Shown here piece by piece: positions 1 to 6,730 of a DNA stretch of 50,467 bases. How positions within the stretch are numbered: the first letter of the stretch is position 1; every line of letters starts with the position of its first letter. Source of the DNA: Mycolicibacterium agri. GTDB taxonomy: Bacteria; Actinomycetota; Actinomycetes; Mycobacteriales; Mycobacteriaceae. The stretch spans positions 1 through 50,467 of the forward strand of contig NZ_PDCP01000044.1 in the NCBI RefSeq assembly GCF_002553505.1. Reading direction: 5' to 3'. A model generated the notes under the pieces. That model saw nothing but the letters and a program-made list of their open reading frames with translations, was not told where the DNA came from and made no database searches. Both the position numbers and the translations under genes were made by a program.

Positions 1-46
1 GGAAAAAAGACGTGGCCAAAAAAACAACAAACAAAAACCACCAAAC

Positions 47-70
47 ACACTATTGAGTTCTCAAACAACA
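47..70 (-). promoter_or_regulatory. boxA-like antitermination element of the rRNA leader
   Basis: The minus strand reads TGTTGTTTGAGAACTCAATA here, a sequence conserved upstream of 16S genes in actinobacteria and taken as the boxA (Nus factor) region of the transcript. Assignment is by recognition of the conserved string; Nus binding is not shown by sequence alone. Confidence 0.6.
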
Positions 71-96
71 CACCCGTTCCGACCGCGCAACCAGCC

Positions 97-151
97 CGCG
101 GCTTATGCCGCGTACTAGCAGTGCGGACGGTCAGGAACCCACCGAAGTGGG
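97..151 (-). other. two hairpins in the rRNA leader
   Basis: Bases 97-112 form a perfect 6-bp stem (CGCGGC/GCCGCG) with a 4-base loop. Bases 138-151 form a 5-bp stem CCCAC/GTGGG closed, on the minus strand, by a UUCG tetraloop, an unusually stable loop. The hairpin nearer the boxA element may play the boxB role; the other is early in the transcript. Neither is followed by a T-tract, so they are leader structures and not terminators. Confidence 0.55.
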
Positions 152-209
152 GCTTCCCTCTGGGACGCCGTCGCGCTCTGCGGCGGACCGCGTCGCGACG
201 ACCTGAGAC

Positions 210-238
210 AAGTTACGTCAGGGAAAAGTCGGAGTCAA
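210..238 (-). promoter_or_regulatory. sigma-A-type promoter of the rRNA operon
   Basis: On the minus strand a -35 box TTGACT (233-238) is followed after exactly 17 bases by a -10 box TAACTT (210-215), which puts the transcription start near 203. It lies between the tyrS stop (321) and the rRNA leader. No second equally good promoter was found in the 320 bases, which agrees with the single-promoter architecture described for rrnB in fast growers. Confidence 0.7.
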
Positions 239-320
239 ATGGCCTGATGGGCGGCGTGTTTCGAGTGGCTGCCCGTCGTGCGCGCGGCGGACATCACCGA
301 CGTGCGTCAACTCCGACGGA

Positions 321-1607
321 TCATCCAACGCGCTGCACCCCGGCGATATTCCGTTTGCCGCGGCGCAGCACCAGCCACCGGCCGTGCAGGAAGTCCGACG
401 GTCGCGGGGTCCAGTCGTCGCTCGCGACCCGGACGTTGTTGACGTAGGCCCCGCCCTCGGCGACCGTGCGCCGCGCGGCCCCCTTGCTCTCCACCAATCC
501 GCTGGCGACCAACAGGTCGACGATGGCAATCGGGCCGTCGGGTGTGACTTCGGCCACCTGGTCGCCGCTGGCCTCCCGCAGCGCGGCCGCCAGCGTCTGC
601 TCGTCCAACTCCGCGAGCTCGCCGCGCCCGAACAACGCCCGGCTGGCGTGCTCGACGGCCGAGCACTGCGCCTCTCCGTGGACGAGCGTGGTCAGCTCCT
701 GCGCGAGGCGCCGCTGAGCAGCGCGTTCGTGTGCCCGCTCGGCCGTCGCCTGCTCGAGTTCGGCGACCTCGTCGGGCGAGAGGAACGTGAACCACTTGAG
801 GTACCGCACCACGTCGGCGTCGGCGGTGTTGATGAAGTACTGGTACCAGGCATACGGGCTGGTCATCTCGGGGTCGAGCCACAGGTTTCCACCGCCCGTC
901 GACTTCCCGAATTTGTTGCCCTCGGAGTCGGTGACCAGCGGCGTGGTGAGCGCGTGCACCGTCGCGCCGTGCTTCTGGCGCACCAACCGCACACCGGCGA
1001 TGATGTTGCCCCACTGGTCGGAGCCGCCGATCTGCAGCGTGCAGCCATAGCGCTTGTGCAGCTCCGCGTAGTCGTTGGCCTGCAGCAGCATGTAGCTGAA
1101 TTCGGTGTAGGAGATGCCTTCGCCCTCCAGCCGCCGCCGCACCGTGTCCCGGTCGAGCATGACGTTGACCGAGAAATGCTTGCCGATGTCGCGGAGGAAC
1201 TCGATCGCCCGCATCTCCCCGGTCCAGGTCAAGTTGTTCTCGACCACAGCGCCGGTCGGCGAGTCGTCGAAGTCGACGAACCGCTCGAGTTGACCGCGGA
1301 TCCGGTCGGTCCATTCGATGACCGTGGCGGTGTCGTTCAGCGTGCGTTCGCCGACGTCGCGGGGATCGCCGATCATTCCGGTCGCGCCGCCTGCCAGCAC
1401 GATCGGCCGGTGACCGAATTGCTGGAAGCGGCGCAGCGTGAGCAGCGGGATGAGGTGGCCGGCATGCAGGCTCGGAGCCGTCGGGTCGAAACCGGAATAG
1501 ACGGTGACGGGCCCGGCGGCGAGATGCTCGCTCAGGCTGTCGCGGTCGGTGGACTGCGCTACCAGCCCTCGCCACTCCAACTCGTCGAGGATGTTCGACG
1601 TTCCCAT
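321..1607 (-). CDS. tyrS: tyrosyl-tRNA synthetase
   Basis: Charges tRNA-Tyr with tyrosine in the cytoplasm. The 428-residue product is of normal bacterial length. It has the class I signature HAGH at residues 48-51, the tyrosine/tRNA-site segment GSDQWGN (about 195-201) and KFGKS (232-236) as the KMSKS loop; the last 70 or so residues look like an S4-type RNA-binding domain. It starts with ATG, 18 bases after the end of mpg, so the two are probably co-transcribed. The rRNA promoter follows about 80 bases after its stop, which is the fast-grower arrangement of tyrS and rrnB. Confidence 0.97.
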   Translation of the reverse strand: MGTSNILDELEWRGLVAQSTDRDSLSEHLAAGPVTVYSGFDPTAPSLHAGHLIPLLTLRRFQQFGHRPIVLAGGATGMIGDPRDVGERTLNDTATVIEWTDRIRGQLERFVDFDDSPTGAVVENNLTWTGEMRAIEFLRDIGKHFSVNVMLDRDTVRRRLEGEGISYTEFSYMLLQANDYAELHKRYGCTLQIGGSDQWGNIIAGVRLVRQKHGATVHALTTPLVTDSEGNKFGKSTGGGNLWLDPEMTSPYAWYQYFINTADADVVRYLKWFTFLSPDEVAELEQATAERAHERAAQRRLAQELTTLVHGEAQCSAVEHASRALFGRGELAELDEQTLAAALREASGDQVAEVTPDGPIAIVDLLVASGLVESKGAARRTVAEGGAYVNNVRVASDDWTPRPSDFLHGRWLVLRRGKRNIAGVQRVG

Positions 1608-1625
1608 GACGTCGATCTTCCCGTA

Positions 1626-2264
1626 CTAGTCGCTGAGACCGGGCGCCGGTGCCCGCGGACTACGGCGATACAGCGAGACTTCGGGGCGCCCCGCCAGCCA
1701 AAACCGCCACCGGCGGTCGGCCGCCTGGCTCACGCCGACACGGGGGCCATCTTCCGCCGGATGCTCCTCCCCCAACATGAGCTGCACCGGGCTGTTCGGG
1801 TCGAACAGATCAATCCCGTTGTCGTCCATGGTGATTCCCAGCGCCGAGCAGAGGTTGCCCGGGCCACGCGCCAGCGCGGCCGGTCGCACGCCCTCACCCC
1901 TGCGCGCCTGGGCCGCCTCGTGGCCCGCTTCGACGGCCGCTGCCCTCAGCAGAACGGCGGCGGCGACCCCGTCGGAGGCGCACACCACGTTCGCGCACAC
2001 GTGAATGCCGTGGCTGCGGTAGGTGTAGAGCCGCCCCGGCGGGCCGAACATCACGGTGTTGCGGCCGCCCCGGCCCCGGTAGGAATGGGCCGCGGCGTCG
2101 GGCCACGGTCCGTCCGGCGGCCCTCCGTAGGCCTCGACCTCGACGATCATCGCGCTTACCCCGCGCCCGGTCAGCGCGGCGCCGAGCAGTCGCCGCGCCG
2201 CGGTCAGCGGGTCGACCGCGAGCAGGTCGACAGACGAATTCGGCGAGCGCGTTTCTCGGGCCAC
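1626..2264 (-). CDS. mpg: 3-methyladenine (methylpurine) DNA glycosylase, AAG/MPG family
   Basis: Removes alkylated purines from DNA as the first step of base excision repair. The 212-residue protein carries the family active-site segment VEVEAYGG, in which Glu44 matches the catalytic base of human AAG and Tyr46 the intercalation-site tyrosine, followed by His60 and the RTV/NTVMFGPPGRLY region (about 69-80) and ARGPGNL (132-138). The GTG start is chosen because a TAGGAT -10 box ends six bases before it, giving a leaderless transcript. It precedes tyrS by 18 bases. The order mpg-tyrS, divergent from an ABC transporter, matches Rv1688-Rv1689 of M. tuberculosis. Confidence 0.93.
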   Translation of the reverse strand: MARETRSPNSSVDLLAVDPLTAARRLLGAALTGRGVSAMIVEVEAYGGPPDGPWPDAAAHSYRGRGGRNTVMFGPPGRLYTYRSHGIHVCANVVCASDGVAAAVLLRAAAVEAGHEAAQARRGEGVRPAALARGPGNLCSALGITMDDNGIDLFDPNSPVQLMLGEEHPAEDGPRVGVSQAADRRWRFWLAGRPEVSLYRRSPRAPAPGLSD

Positions 2265-2270
2265 CGCCGC

Positions 2271-2276
2271 ATCCTA
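2271..2276 (-). promoter_or_regulatory. -10 box of a probable leaderless mpg promoter
   Basis: TAGGAT on the minus strand fits the mycobacterial TANNNT consensus and is separated by six bases from the GTG start of mpg at 2264, which puts transcription start on the start codon. No convincing -35 box is visible and no ribosome-binding site precedes the GTG. Confidence 0.5.
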
Positions 2277-2285
2277 TGAAGCCTC

Positions 2286-2328
2286 TTGACTGGGCCATCG
2301 CAGCGGAGGATTATTCATCATATGATGA
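2286..2328 (+). promoter_or_regulatory. promoter with palindromic operator over the ABC ATPase start codon
   Basis: TTGACT (2286-2291), a 17-base spacer and GATTAT (2309-2314) make a good sigma-A promoter with an expected start at about 2321-2322, on the ATG of the ATPase gene. A perfect 14-bp palindrome TCATCATATGATGA occupies 2315-2328, from the end of the -10 box into the second codon. A second, imperfect palindrome TCATCG-AG-CGATGA follows at 2331-2344. The site is well placed for repression by the TetR-family protein encoded at the end of the same operon; that pairing is inference. GGAGGA at 2305-2310 could serve as a ribosome-binding site only if transcription starts further upstream. 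Confidence 0.6.
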
Positions 2329-3086
2329 CTTCATCGAGCGATGAATTAATGCGGCGCGGGGTCGAGCCGGTCATCGTCATCGAACATCTGCGAGTGGTCC
2401 GGGGTGGTCGACCGGCGATCCATGACCTGTCGGTCCAGATCGCCCGCGGCACGATCACCGGCTTGCTCGGGCCATCGGGGTGCGGCAAGACGACGCTGAT
2501 GCGCAGCATCGTGGGCACCCAGATCCTCACCGGGGGCACCGTCACAGTGTTCGGCCACCCGGCCGGCAGTGCTCCCCTACGGCGGCGAGTCGGATACATG
2601 CCGCAGGACCCGACCATCTACGACGATCTGCACATCATCGACAATGTCCGCTACTTCGCCTCCCTTTACGGGATGGACGCCACCGCGGCCGATGAGGCGA
2701 TATCAACCGTCGGCCTGGAGGATCATCGAACGGCGCTGTGCGGCAACCTGTCCGGCGGCCAACGCACCCGCGCGTCGTTGGCGTGCGCACTGGTGTCGGC
2801 GCCGGACCTCTTGGTGCTCGACGAACCCACGGTTGGGCTGGATCCCGTTCTGCGCGTGGATCTCTGGGATCGATTTCACCAATTAGCCAGGCGCGGAACG
2901 ACATTGCTGGTGTCAAGCCACGTCATGGACGAGGCCGACCACTGCGCAGATCTGCTCTTGATGCGCGAGGGACACCTGCTCGCACACACCACTCCCCAAA
3001 AACTACGAGAGGACACCGGATGTCAGTCACTGGAGGAAGCATTTCTGTCCGTCATCCGGCACAGCACCGCAGCCGCAGCAAGCTGA
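2322..3086 (+). CDS. ABC transporter ATP-binding protein (ABC-2 / drug-export type)
   Basis: Cytoplasmic ATPase that should power the membrane partner encoded next. From the ATG at 2322 the protein has 254 residues, with Walker A GPSGCGKTT at 50-58, Q-loop Gln95, signature LSGGQ at 143-147, Walker B LLVLDEP at 163-169 and switch His200. The reading frame stays open up to a TTG at 2286, but that TTG is part of the -35 box, so it is not taken as the start; ATG at 2325 and 2349 are further alternatives. It overlaps the permease gene by 67 bases. Order and strand match Rv1687c-Rv1686c-Rv1685c. Substrate is unknown; the DrrA-like sequence and TetR control suggest export of a lipid or toxic compound. 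Confidence 0.92.
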   Translation: MMTSSSDELMRRGVEPVIVIEHLRVVRGGRPAIHDLSVQIARGTITGLLGPSGCGKTTLMRSIVGTQILTGGTVTVFGHPAGSAPLRRRVGYMPQDPTIYDDLHIIDNVRYFASLYGMDATAADEAISTVGLEDHRTALCGNLSGGQRTRASLACALVSAPDLLVLDEPTVGLDPVLRVDLWDRFHQLARRGTTLLVSSHVMDEADHCADLLLMREGHLLAHTTPQKLREDTGCQSLEEAFLSVIRHSTAAAAS

Positions 3087-3838
3087 GCCCGCAGGGCTAT
3101 CTGGCCACCACCGGCCGGATCCTGCGCCAACTTGCCGGCGATCACCGCAGCGTGGCGATGATTCTTGTGGTACCGAGCCTCATCATCACGCTGATGTACT
3201 TCATGTTCCAGAACGCGCCGTACCCGCCGGGAGGCCAGCCCCCGTTCAACATGGCCTGTCTGATCATGCTCGGCGTGTTCCCACTGATCGTCATGTTCCT
3301 GATCACCTCGATAACCATGCAGCGCGAACGTGTTTCGGGAACGCTGGAACGGATCCTGACCACGCCGTTGCGCCGGCTTGACCTGCTGGCGGCCTACGGC
3401 ACGGCGTTCTCCATTGCGGCGGCGGCGCAGGCCACGCTCGCCTGCATCGTGTCGTTCTGGTTGCTGGGTTTCGACACCGCGGGTAGCCCGGGTCTGGTCT
3501 TCGCCATCGCGATCATCAACGCGGTCCTCGGCGTCGGCCTTGGCCTGCTGTGTAGCGCATTCGCGCGGACCGAGTTTCAAGCGGTGCAGTTCATGCCGCT
3601 TGTCATCGCGCCGCAGCTGCTGCTGTGCGGCATCATCGTTCCCCGCCACGTGATGCCCGAATGGCTGCAATGGATCAGCAACGTGCTGCCGGCCAGCTAC
3701 GCTCTAGAAGCGCTGCAACAGGTGGGCGCCCACCCGGACCTTACGGCGACCGCGGTGCGGGACATCATCGTGGTGATCGGCTTCGCGCTCGTCGCCCTGG
3801 GCCTGGCCGCCGCGACGCTACGACGGAGGACACCGTAA
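3020..3838 (+). CDS. ABC-2 type transporter permease
   Basis: Integral membrane half of the exporter formed with the preceding ATPase. The 272-residue protein has a short cytoplasmic N-terminus and about six hydrophobic segments, with ABC-2 features such as RERVSGTLERILTTP in the first cytoplasmic loop and the PRHVMPEWLQWISNVLPASYALEAL segment typical of DrrB-like permeases (written here in two parts in the protein: residues before and after the Trp pair). The ATG at 3020 follows AGAGG by seven bases and lies inside the end of the ATPase gene, implying translational coupling. The frame is open further upstream, but that part only shadows the ATPase gene. Start choice is the main uncertainty. 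Confidence 0.88.
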   Translation: MSVTGGSISVRHPAQHRSRSKLSPQGYLATTGRILRQLAGDHRSVAMILVVPSLIITLMYFMFQNAPYPPGGQPPFNMACLIMLGVFPLIVMFLITSITMQRERVSGTLERILTTPLRRLDLLAAYGTAFSIAAAAQATLACIVSFWLLGFDTAGSPGLVFAIAIINAVLGVGLGLLCSAFARTEFQAVQFMPLVIAPQLLLCGIIVPRHVMPEWLQWISNVLPASYALEALQQVGAHPDLTATAVRDIIVVIGFALVALGLAAATLRRRTP

Positions 3839-3843
3839 CCGCT

Positions 3844-4461
3844 GTGACGACCAATACCGAGCGCAAACGGCCCGGCCGACCACCGGGACAGTCGGATACC
3901 CGCGACCGCATCCTTGCCAGTGCGCGAGAGCTGTTCGCCCGCAACGGGATCGACAAGACCTCGATCCGCGCCATCGCCGCCGACGCGGGCGTCGACCCAG
4001 CACTGGTGCACCATTACTTCGGCACCAAGACACAGCTGTTCGCCGCGGCGATCCACATCCCGATCGATCCGATGGACGTGATCGGGCCGCTGCGGGAAGT
4101 CCCCATCGAACAACTCGGCCACACGCTGCCGTCGATTCTGTTGTCGCTGTGGGATTCCGAGATGGGTAAGGGTCTCATCGCCACCATCAGGTCGATCCTG
4201 GCTGGCAACGACGTCTCGCTGCTGCGGTCGTTCCTGCAGGAGATCATCGCCGTCGAGGTCGGCTCGCGGGTCGACGATCCGCCGGGCAGCGGCCGCATCC
4301 GGATCCAGTTCGTGGCGTCGCAACTGGTCGGTGTCGTGATGGCCCGCTACATCCTGGAGTTGGATCCGTTCAAATCACTGCCAATCGAACACATTGCGGA
4401 AACGATCGCACCGAACCTGCAGCGCTATCTGACGGGGGATCTGCCGTTCGACATCGCCTAG
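3844..4461 (+). CDS. TetR-family transcriptional regulator
   Basis: Probable repressor of the exporter operon it belongs to. The 205-residue product opens with a basic stretch (KRPGRPPG, residues 8-15), then a TetR helix-turn-helix at about 38-62 (TSIRAIAADAGVDPALVHHYF), and a C-terminal ligand-binding region of normal size. The GTG at 3844 starts five bases after the permease stop, with GGAGGA at 3825-3830. Open reading frame continues upstream but only as a shadow of the permease. The palindrome at 2315-2328 is its most likely operator. Its TAG stop overlaps the stop of the convergent gene in CTAG. Confidence 0.9.
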   Translation: MTTNTERKRPGRPPGQSDTRDRILASARELFARNGIDKTSIRAIAADAGVDPALVHHYFGTKTQLFAAAIHIPIDPMDVIGPLREVPIEQLGHTLPSILLSLWDSEMGKGLIATIRSILAGNDVSLLRSFLQEIIAVEVGSRVDDPPGSGRIRIQFVASQLVGVVMARYILELDPFKSLPIEHIAETIAPNLQRYLTGDLPFDIA

Positions 4462-5810
4462 GCGACAGGCGTCATCCTGTCGTTCTCGTGGGACGACGGT
4501 TGTCGACCGCGAACCCGTGGCCGCCTGGCCGGCAGCGCGATCATGTTGCCGGAGCGGACGACGCCAAGCGGTCCGGAACGCACGAAGCGAGCCACGCCCA
4601 GCGGCTGCAGCGTCGCGGCGGCTTTGGCCTGCCGGTAACCGATCCTGGTGCCGACGGCACCGAACAGCAGGAGTCCGAGGCTACCGGGCAACGCTATGGC
4701 GGCGAGCGCGAGCAGGGATGCCGCGACGAACACGGCGCCGACAGCGTGCTTCAACGTCGACGCACCGTCGGACTTGCCCGCGGCGACGGGGGTCGTGGGT
4801 ACCGGTCCTGACACCGACAGCTCGTCGCTCGAGCCCGTGAAGAGCCCCCCACCCGGGGTCGGAGATGCGAGCAGGCCACCGCGCGACGCGGCCCCGCCGA
4901 TCATCTGCGGAGACCGCGCGGGCGACTTCGGCAGAGTCGGAACCGTCAGGGTCTTCGCGGCTTTCGATGCGGCGACGCTATCGAGGCCGCGTCCAACCCC
5001 ACCCGACCCGGATGTGCCCGTCAGTCCGGGACCGCGCCCGGGGACGCCGAGCATCGCGGTGAGCTCGGCAGGCATTCGCGCGAGCGTCGCAGTGACCGCG
5101 CTGACCGCACTGAGCAGATGCTGCAGCGCCGCGACGAAATCGTCGACGGGTGTCGGAGACGCCGGAAGCCTCGCGATCACGGCCGCGAACGACTGCGCCG
5201 CTTTTGCGGCGTCGGCGAGCGCCTTGGAGGCCGGGGCAACAGCCTCCGCCACGTCTGCGGCCGGAGCGGCGGCCGGCGCGCTTTGCGGCGGCGGTGCCTG
5301 CGAGACGGCCGAAGCGGGCGCACTGTCCTGTGAACTGGCAGCCGCAGCGCTCTGTTGCGGCTTGGCCTGCACGGGATCGGCTGCGGTTACCCCGGACACG
5401 TCGTTGTTTTTGACCTCCGCGGCGGTCGCGGGAGCCTTCGCACTCGTGGTCGTCGTTGTGGCGGCAACCGCCATCGGCCCCGATGGTGCGGCGGTGTCCA
5501 CCTTGTTGGTCGGCGCCGGGCTGGCTGCCTCCGCCGTGGGTGGCACGGTCTCGCTCGTGGATCCGGTCGAAGCGCTGGAGGACTCGGTCGACGGTTTGGT
5601 TGGCGCCTCGGTCACTTGGCTGGTCGCCGCCTGCGTCGTCGCGATCTGGCCGGTCGCCGTCGCGCCGACCGCGGTCTGGGTATCGGCGGTGTCGGTCGAT
5701 GTGGGCGCGTCGGTGTCAGAGTCGGCCGCGGCGACCGCTCCTCCAGCGCTGCTGACGAACAGCGCTGCCGATAGTAAGCAGCCACCGAATGTGGTACGCC
5801 AGTTCGTCAT
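4458..5810 (-). CDS. secreted Ala/Thr/Ser/Pro-rich protein with C-terminal membrane anchor
   Basis: No enzyme family is recognised. The 450-residue protein starts with a signal peptide (about 1-29, ending AVAAAD), continues with some 170 residues very rich in Ala, Thr, Ser, Pro and Gln, then a less biased stretch with two short amphipathic helices, and ends in a hydrophobic segment (about 357-387) and a basic cytoplasmic tail containing SGPLGVVRSG. This suggests a cell-wall-spanning, membrane-tethered protein. The ATG is preceded by AGGAG at ten bases. The opposite strand is open for 427 codons here, but that product has neither signal nor domain logic. Stop codons of this gene and the convergent tetR share CTAG, so no terminator separates them. 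Confidence 0.75.
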   Translation of the reverse strand: MTNWRTTFGGCLLSAALFVSSAGGAVAAADSDTDAPTSTDTADTQTAVGATATGQIATTQAATSQVTEAPTKPSTESSSASTGSTSETVPPTAEAASPAPTNKVDTAAPSGPMAVAATTTTTSAKAPATAAEVKNNDVSGVTAADPVQAKPQQSAAAASSQDSAPASAVSQAPPPQSAPAAAPAADVAEAVAPASKALADAAKAAQSFAAVIARLPASPTPVDDFVAALQHLLSAVSAVTATLARMPAELTAMLGVPGRGPGLTGTSGSGGVGRGLDSVAASKAAKTLTVPTLPKSPARSPQMIGGAASRGGLLASPTPGGGLFTGSSDELSVSGPVPTTPVAAGKSDGASTLKHAVGAVFVAASLLALAAIALPGSLGLLLFGAVGTRIGYRQAKAAATLQPLGVARFVRSGPLGVVRSGNMIALPARRPRVRGRQPSSHENDRMTPVA

Positions 5811-5901
5811 CCCCCCTGATCTCCTGCGCCAACCGAGCCGGTTCGATGTGGGTATCGTGCCACTCCGCGCTCCGCAACGATGTGAATTGGACGGACGCAA
5901 A

Positions 5902-6135
5902 TCAGGAATTCGGGTCCTCGCTCTGGATTGACTTCGCGCGGCGGAGTAACCGTTCGTGTTCGGCATCATCGGAGACCGTGGTGGCCTCGTCGACCAGCAG
6001 GACCGGGATGCCGTCTTCGATTCGGTAGACGCGCCGCAACCTCGGATTGTAAAGGCACTCATCGTCGCCGATCAGCAGTAGCGGACCGCGGTCTTGCGGA
6101 CATACCAGGATCCTGAGCAGTTTTTCGTCGAGCAC
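5902..6135 (-). CDS. Trm112-like / UPF0434 small protein
   Basis: A 77-residue cytoplasmic protein with the family pattern LLRILVCPQDRGPL at the N-terminus and YNPRLRRVYRIEDGIPVLL in the middle, where a zinc ribbon would form in eukaryotic Trm112; only one cysteine (Cys12) is present here, so zinc binding is unlikely. Bacterial members are proposed partners of methyltransferases, but no function is assigned here. It starts with GTG nine bases after the stop of the small secreted protein gene. The order corresponds to Rv1684 next to Rv1683. Confidence 0.85.
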   Translation of the reverse strand: MLDEKLLRILVCPQDRGPLLLIGDDECLYNPRLRRVYRIEDGIPVLLVDEATTVSDDAEHERLLRRAKSIQSEDPNS

Positions 6136-6144
6136 AGCGACCGA

Positions 6145-6654
6145 TCAACCGACCGGCATGGTCACCGACGAGCCACCGGGCCCGCCGATAATCACGCCGC
6201 CCGGGTCGAACGGCGCGGGCGACCCGCCGATGGCGAAGCCGGGTTGTGCCCCCTGCTGTTGCTGAGCCACCGCCTGCGCTTGAATTTTGCGCTGGTAGGC
6301 GATGGTGTTCTTGAGCGCCTCCACCAACGGTCCTTGGTTAGGCCGCTTGTCCAGCGCCGCCACAATGGCCTTCTTGTTCGCATTCGACGGTCGGAAGCCG
6401 AGATTGCGGAGAACCAGCACCTCGTGGACCAACTTCGACACCTGACCGCCGCCGGCGCCCGTGTCGTAGTCACGTTGAATGATGGCGAGCGCTTCCTCGC
6501 CGGTCATCTCCGGAGCCGAGGGAGCTTCGGTGTCAGTCGTGCCGTCGTCCCCCGGTGCGGCCAGCGCGGTGGGCGTGCCCACGACCAGGGCGCCGGCGAT
6601 CGCGCCGCCGGCCACAGCGCCGACTACGCGACGCCACCCGTTCTGCGATGTCAT
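6145..6654 (-). CDS. small secreted protein, function unknown
   Basis: From the ATG at 6654, preceded by GGAGG, the product has 169 residues. Residues 1-32 form a signal peptide ending ALA-AP. The mature part is acidic at first (GDDGTTDTEAPSAPEMTGEEA), then mostly helical with a conserved-looking core around EVLVLRNLGFRPSNANKKAI, and ends in a Gln-rich stretch (AQQQQGAQ) followed by a Gly-rich tail. The frame is open 24 codons further upstream, but without a ribosome-binding site. It lies between the acyl-CoA synthetase fusion and the Trm112-like gene on the same strand. No family is recognised. Confidence 0.8.
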   Translation of the reverse strand: MTSQNGWRRVVGAVAGGAIAGALVVGTPTALAAPGDDGTTDTEAPSAPEMTGEEALAIIQRDYDTGAGGGQVSKLVHEVLVLRNLGFRPSNANKKAIVAALDKRPNQGPLVEALKNTIAYQRKIQAQAVAQQQQGAQPGFAIGGSPAPFDPGGVIIGGPGGSSVTMPVG

Positions 6655-6730
6655 CGATCCTCCGTTGCGATGGCTCCAGCCGGATCTATCCAGCGGGAGC
6701 CTAACAGTGTGTCCGGCCCCGGGCACGGCC

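Larger units (their letters stand above)
1..203 (-). other. 5' leader of an rRNA operon (rrnB type), 16S gene off the left edge
   Basis: Read on the minus strand, this stretch carries the conserved mycobacterial pre-rRNA leader: a TTGTTTGAGAACTCAATAG element, then a T/G-rich run ending near base 1. No protein gene is visible. It lies directly downstream of tyrS and of the promoter at 210-238, so transcription runs leftwards into a 16S gene outside the window. In fast-growing mycobacteria the second rRNA operon is known to follow tyrS, whereas slow growers keep only the murA-linked operon; that knowledge is the basis for the rrnB name. The 16S gene itself is not visible, so operon identity is inferred. 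Confidence 0.8.

Noticed and set aside
384..2279. 631-codon plus-strand open frame opposite tyrS and mpg
   Set aside because: It is antisense to two well-recognised genes, has no domain signs and has the Arg/Gly/Val composition usual for high-GC shadow frames.
2286..2321. TTG at 2286 as start of the ABC ATPase
   Set aside because: The TTG belongs to a TTGACT -35 box with a matching -10 box; the added 12 residues have no family similarity.
4648..5931. 427-codon plus-strand open frame opposite the secreted Ala/Thr-rich gene
   Set aside because: The minus-strand product has a signal peptide, ribosome-binding site and membrane anchor; the plus-strand product is an Ala-rich mirror without such order.
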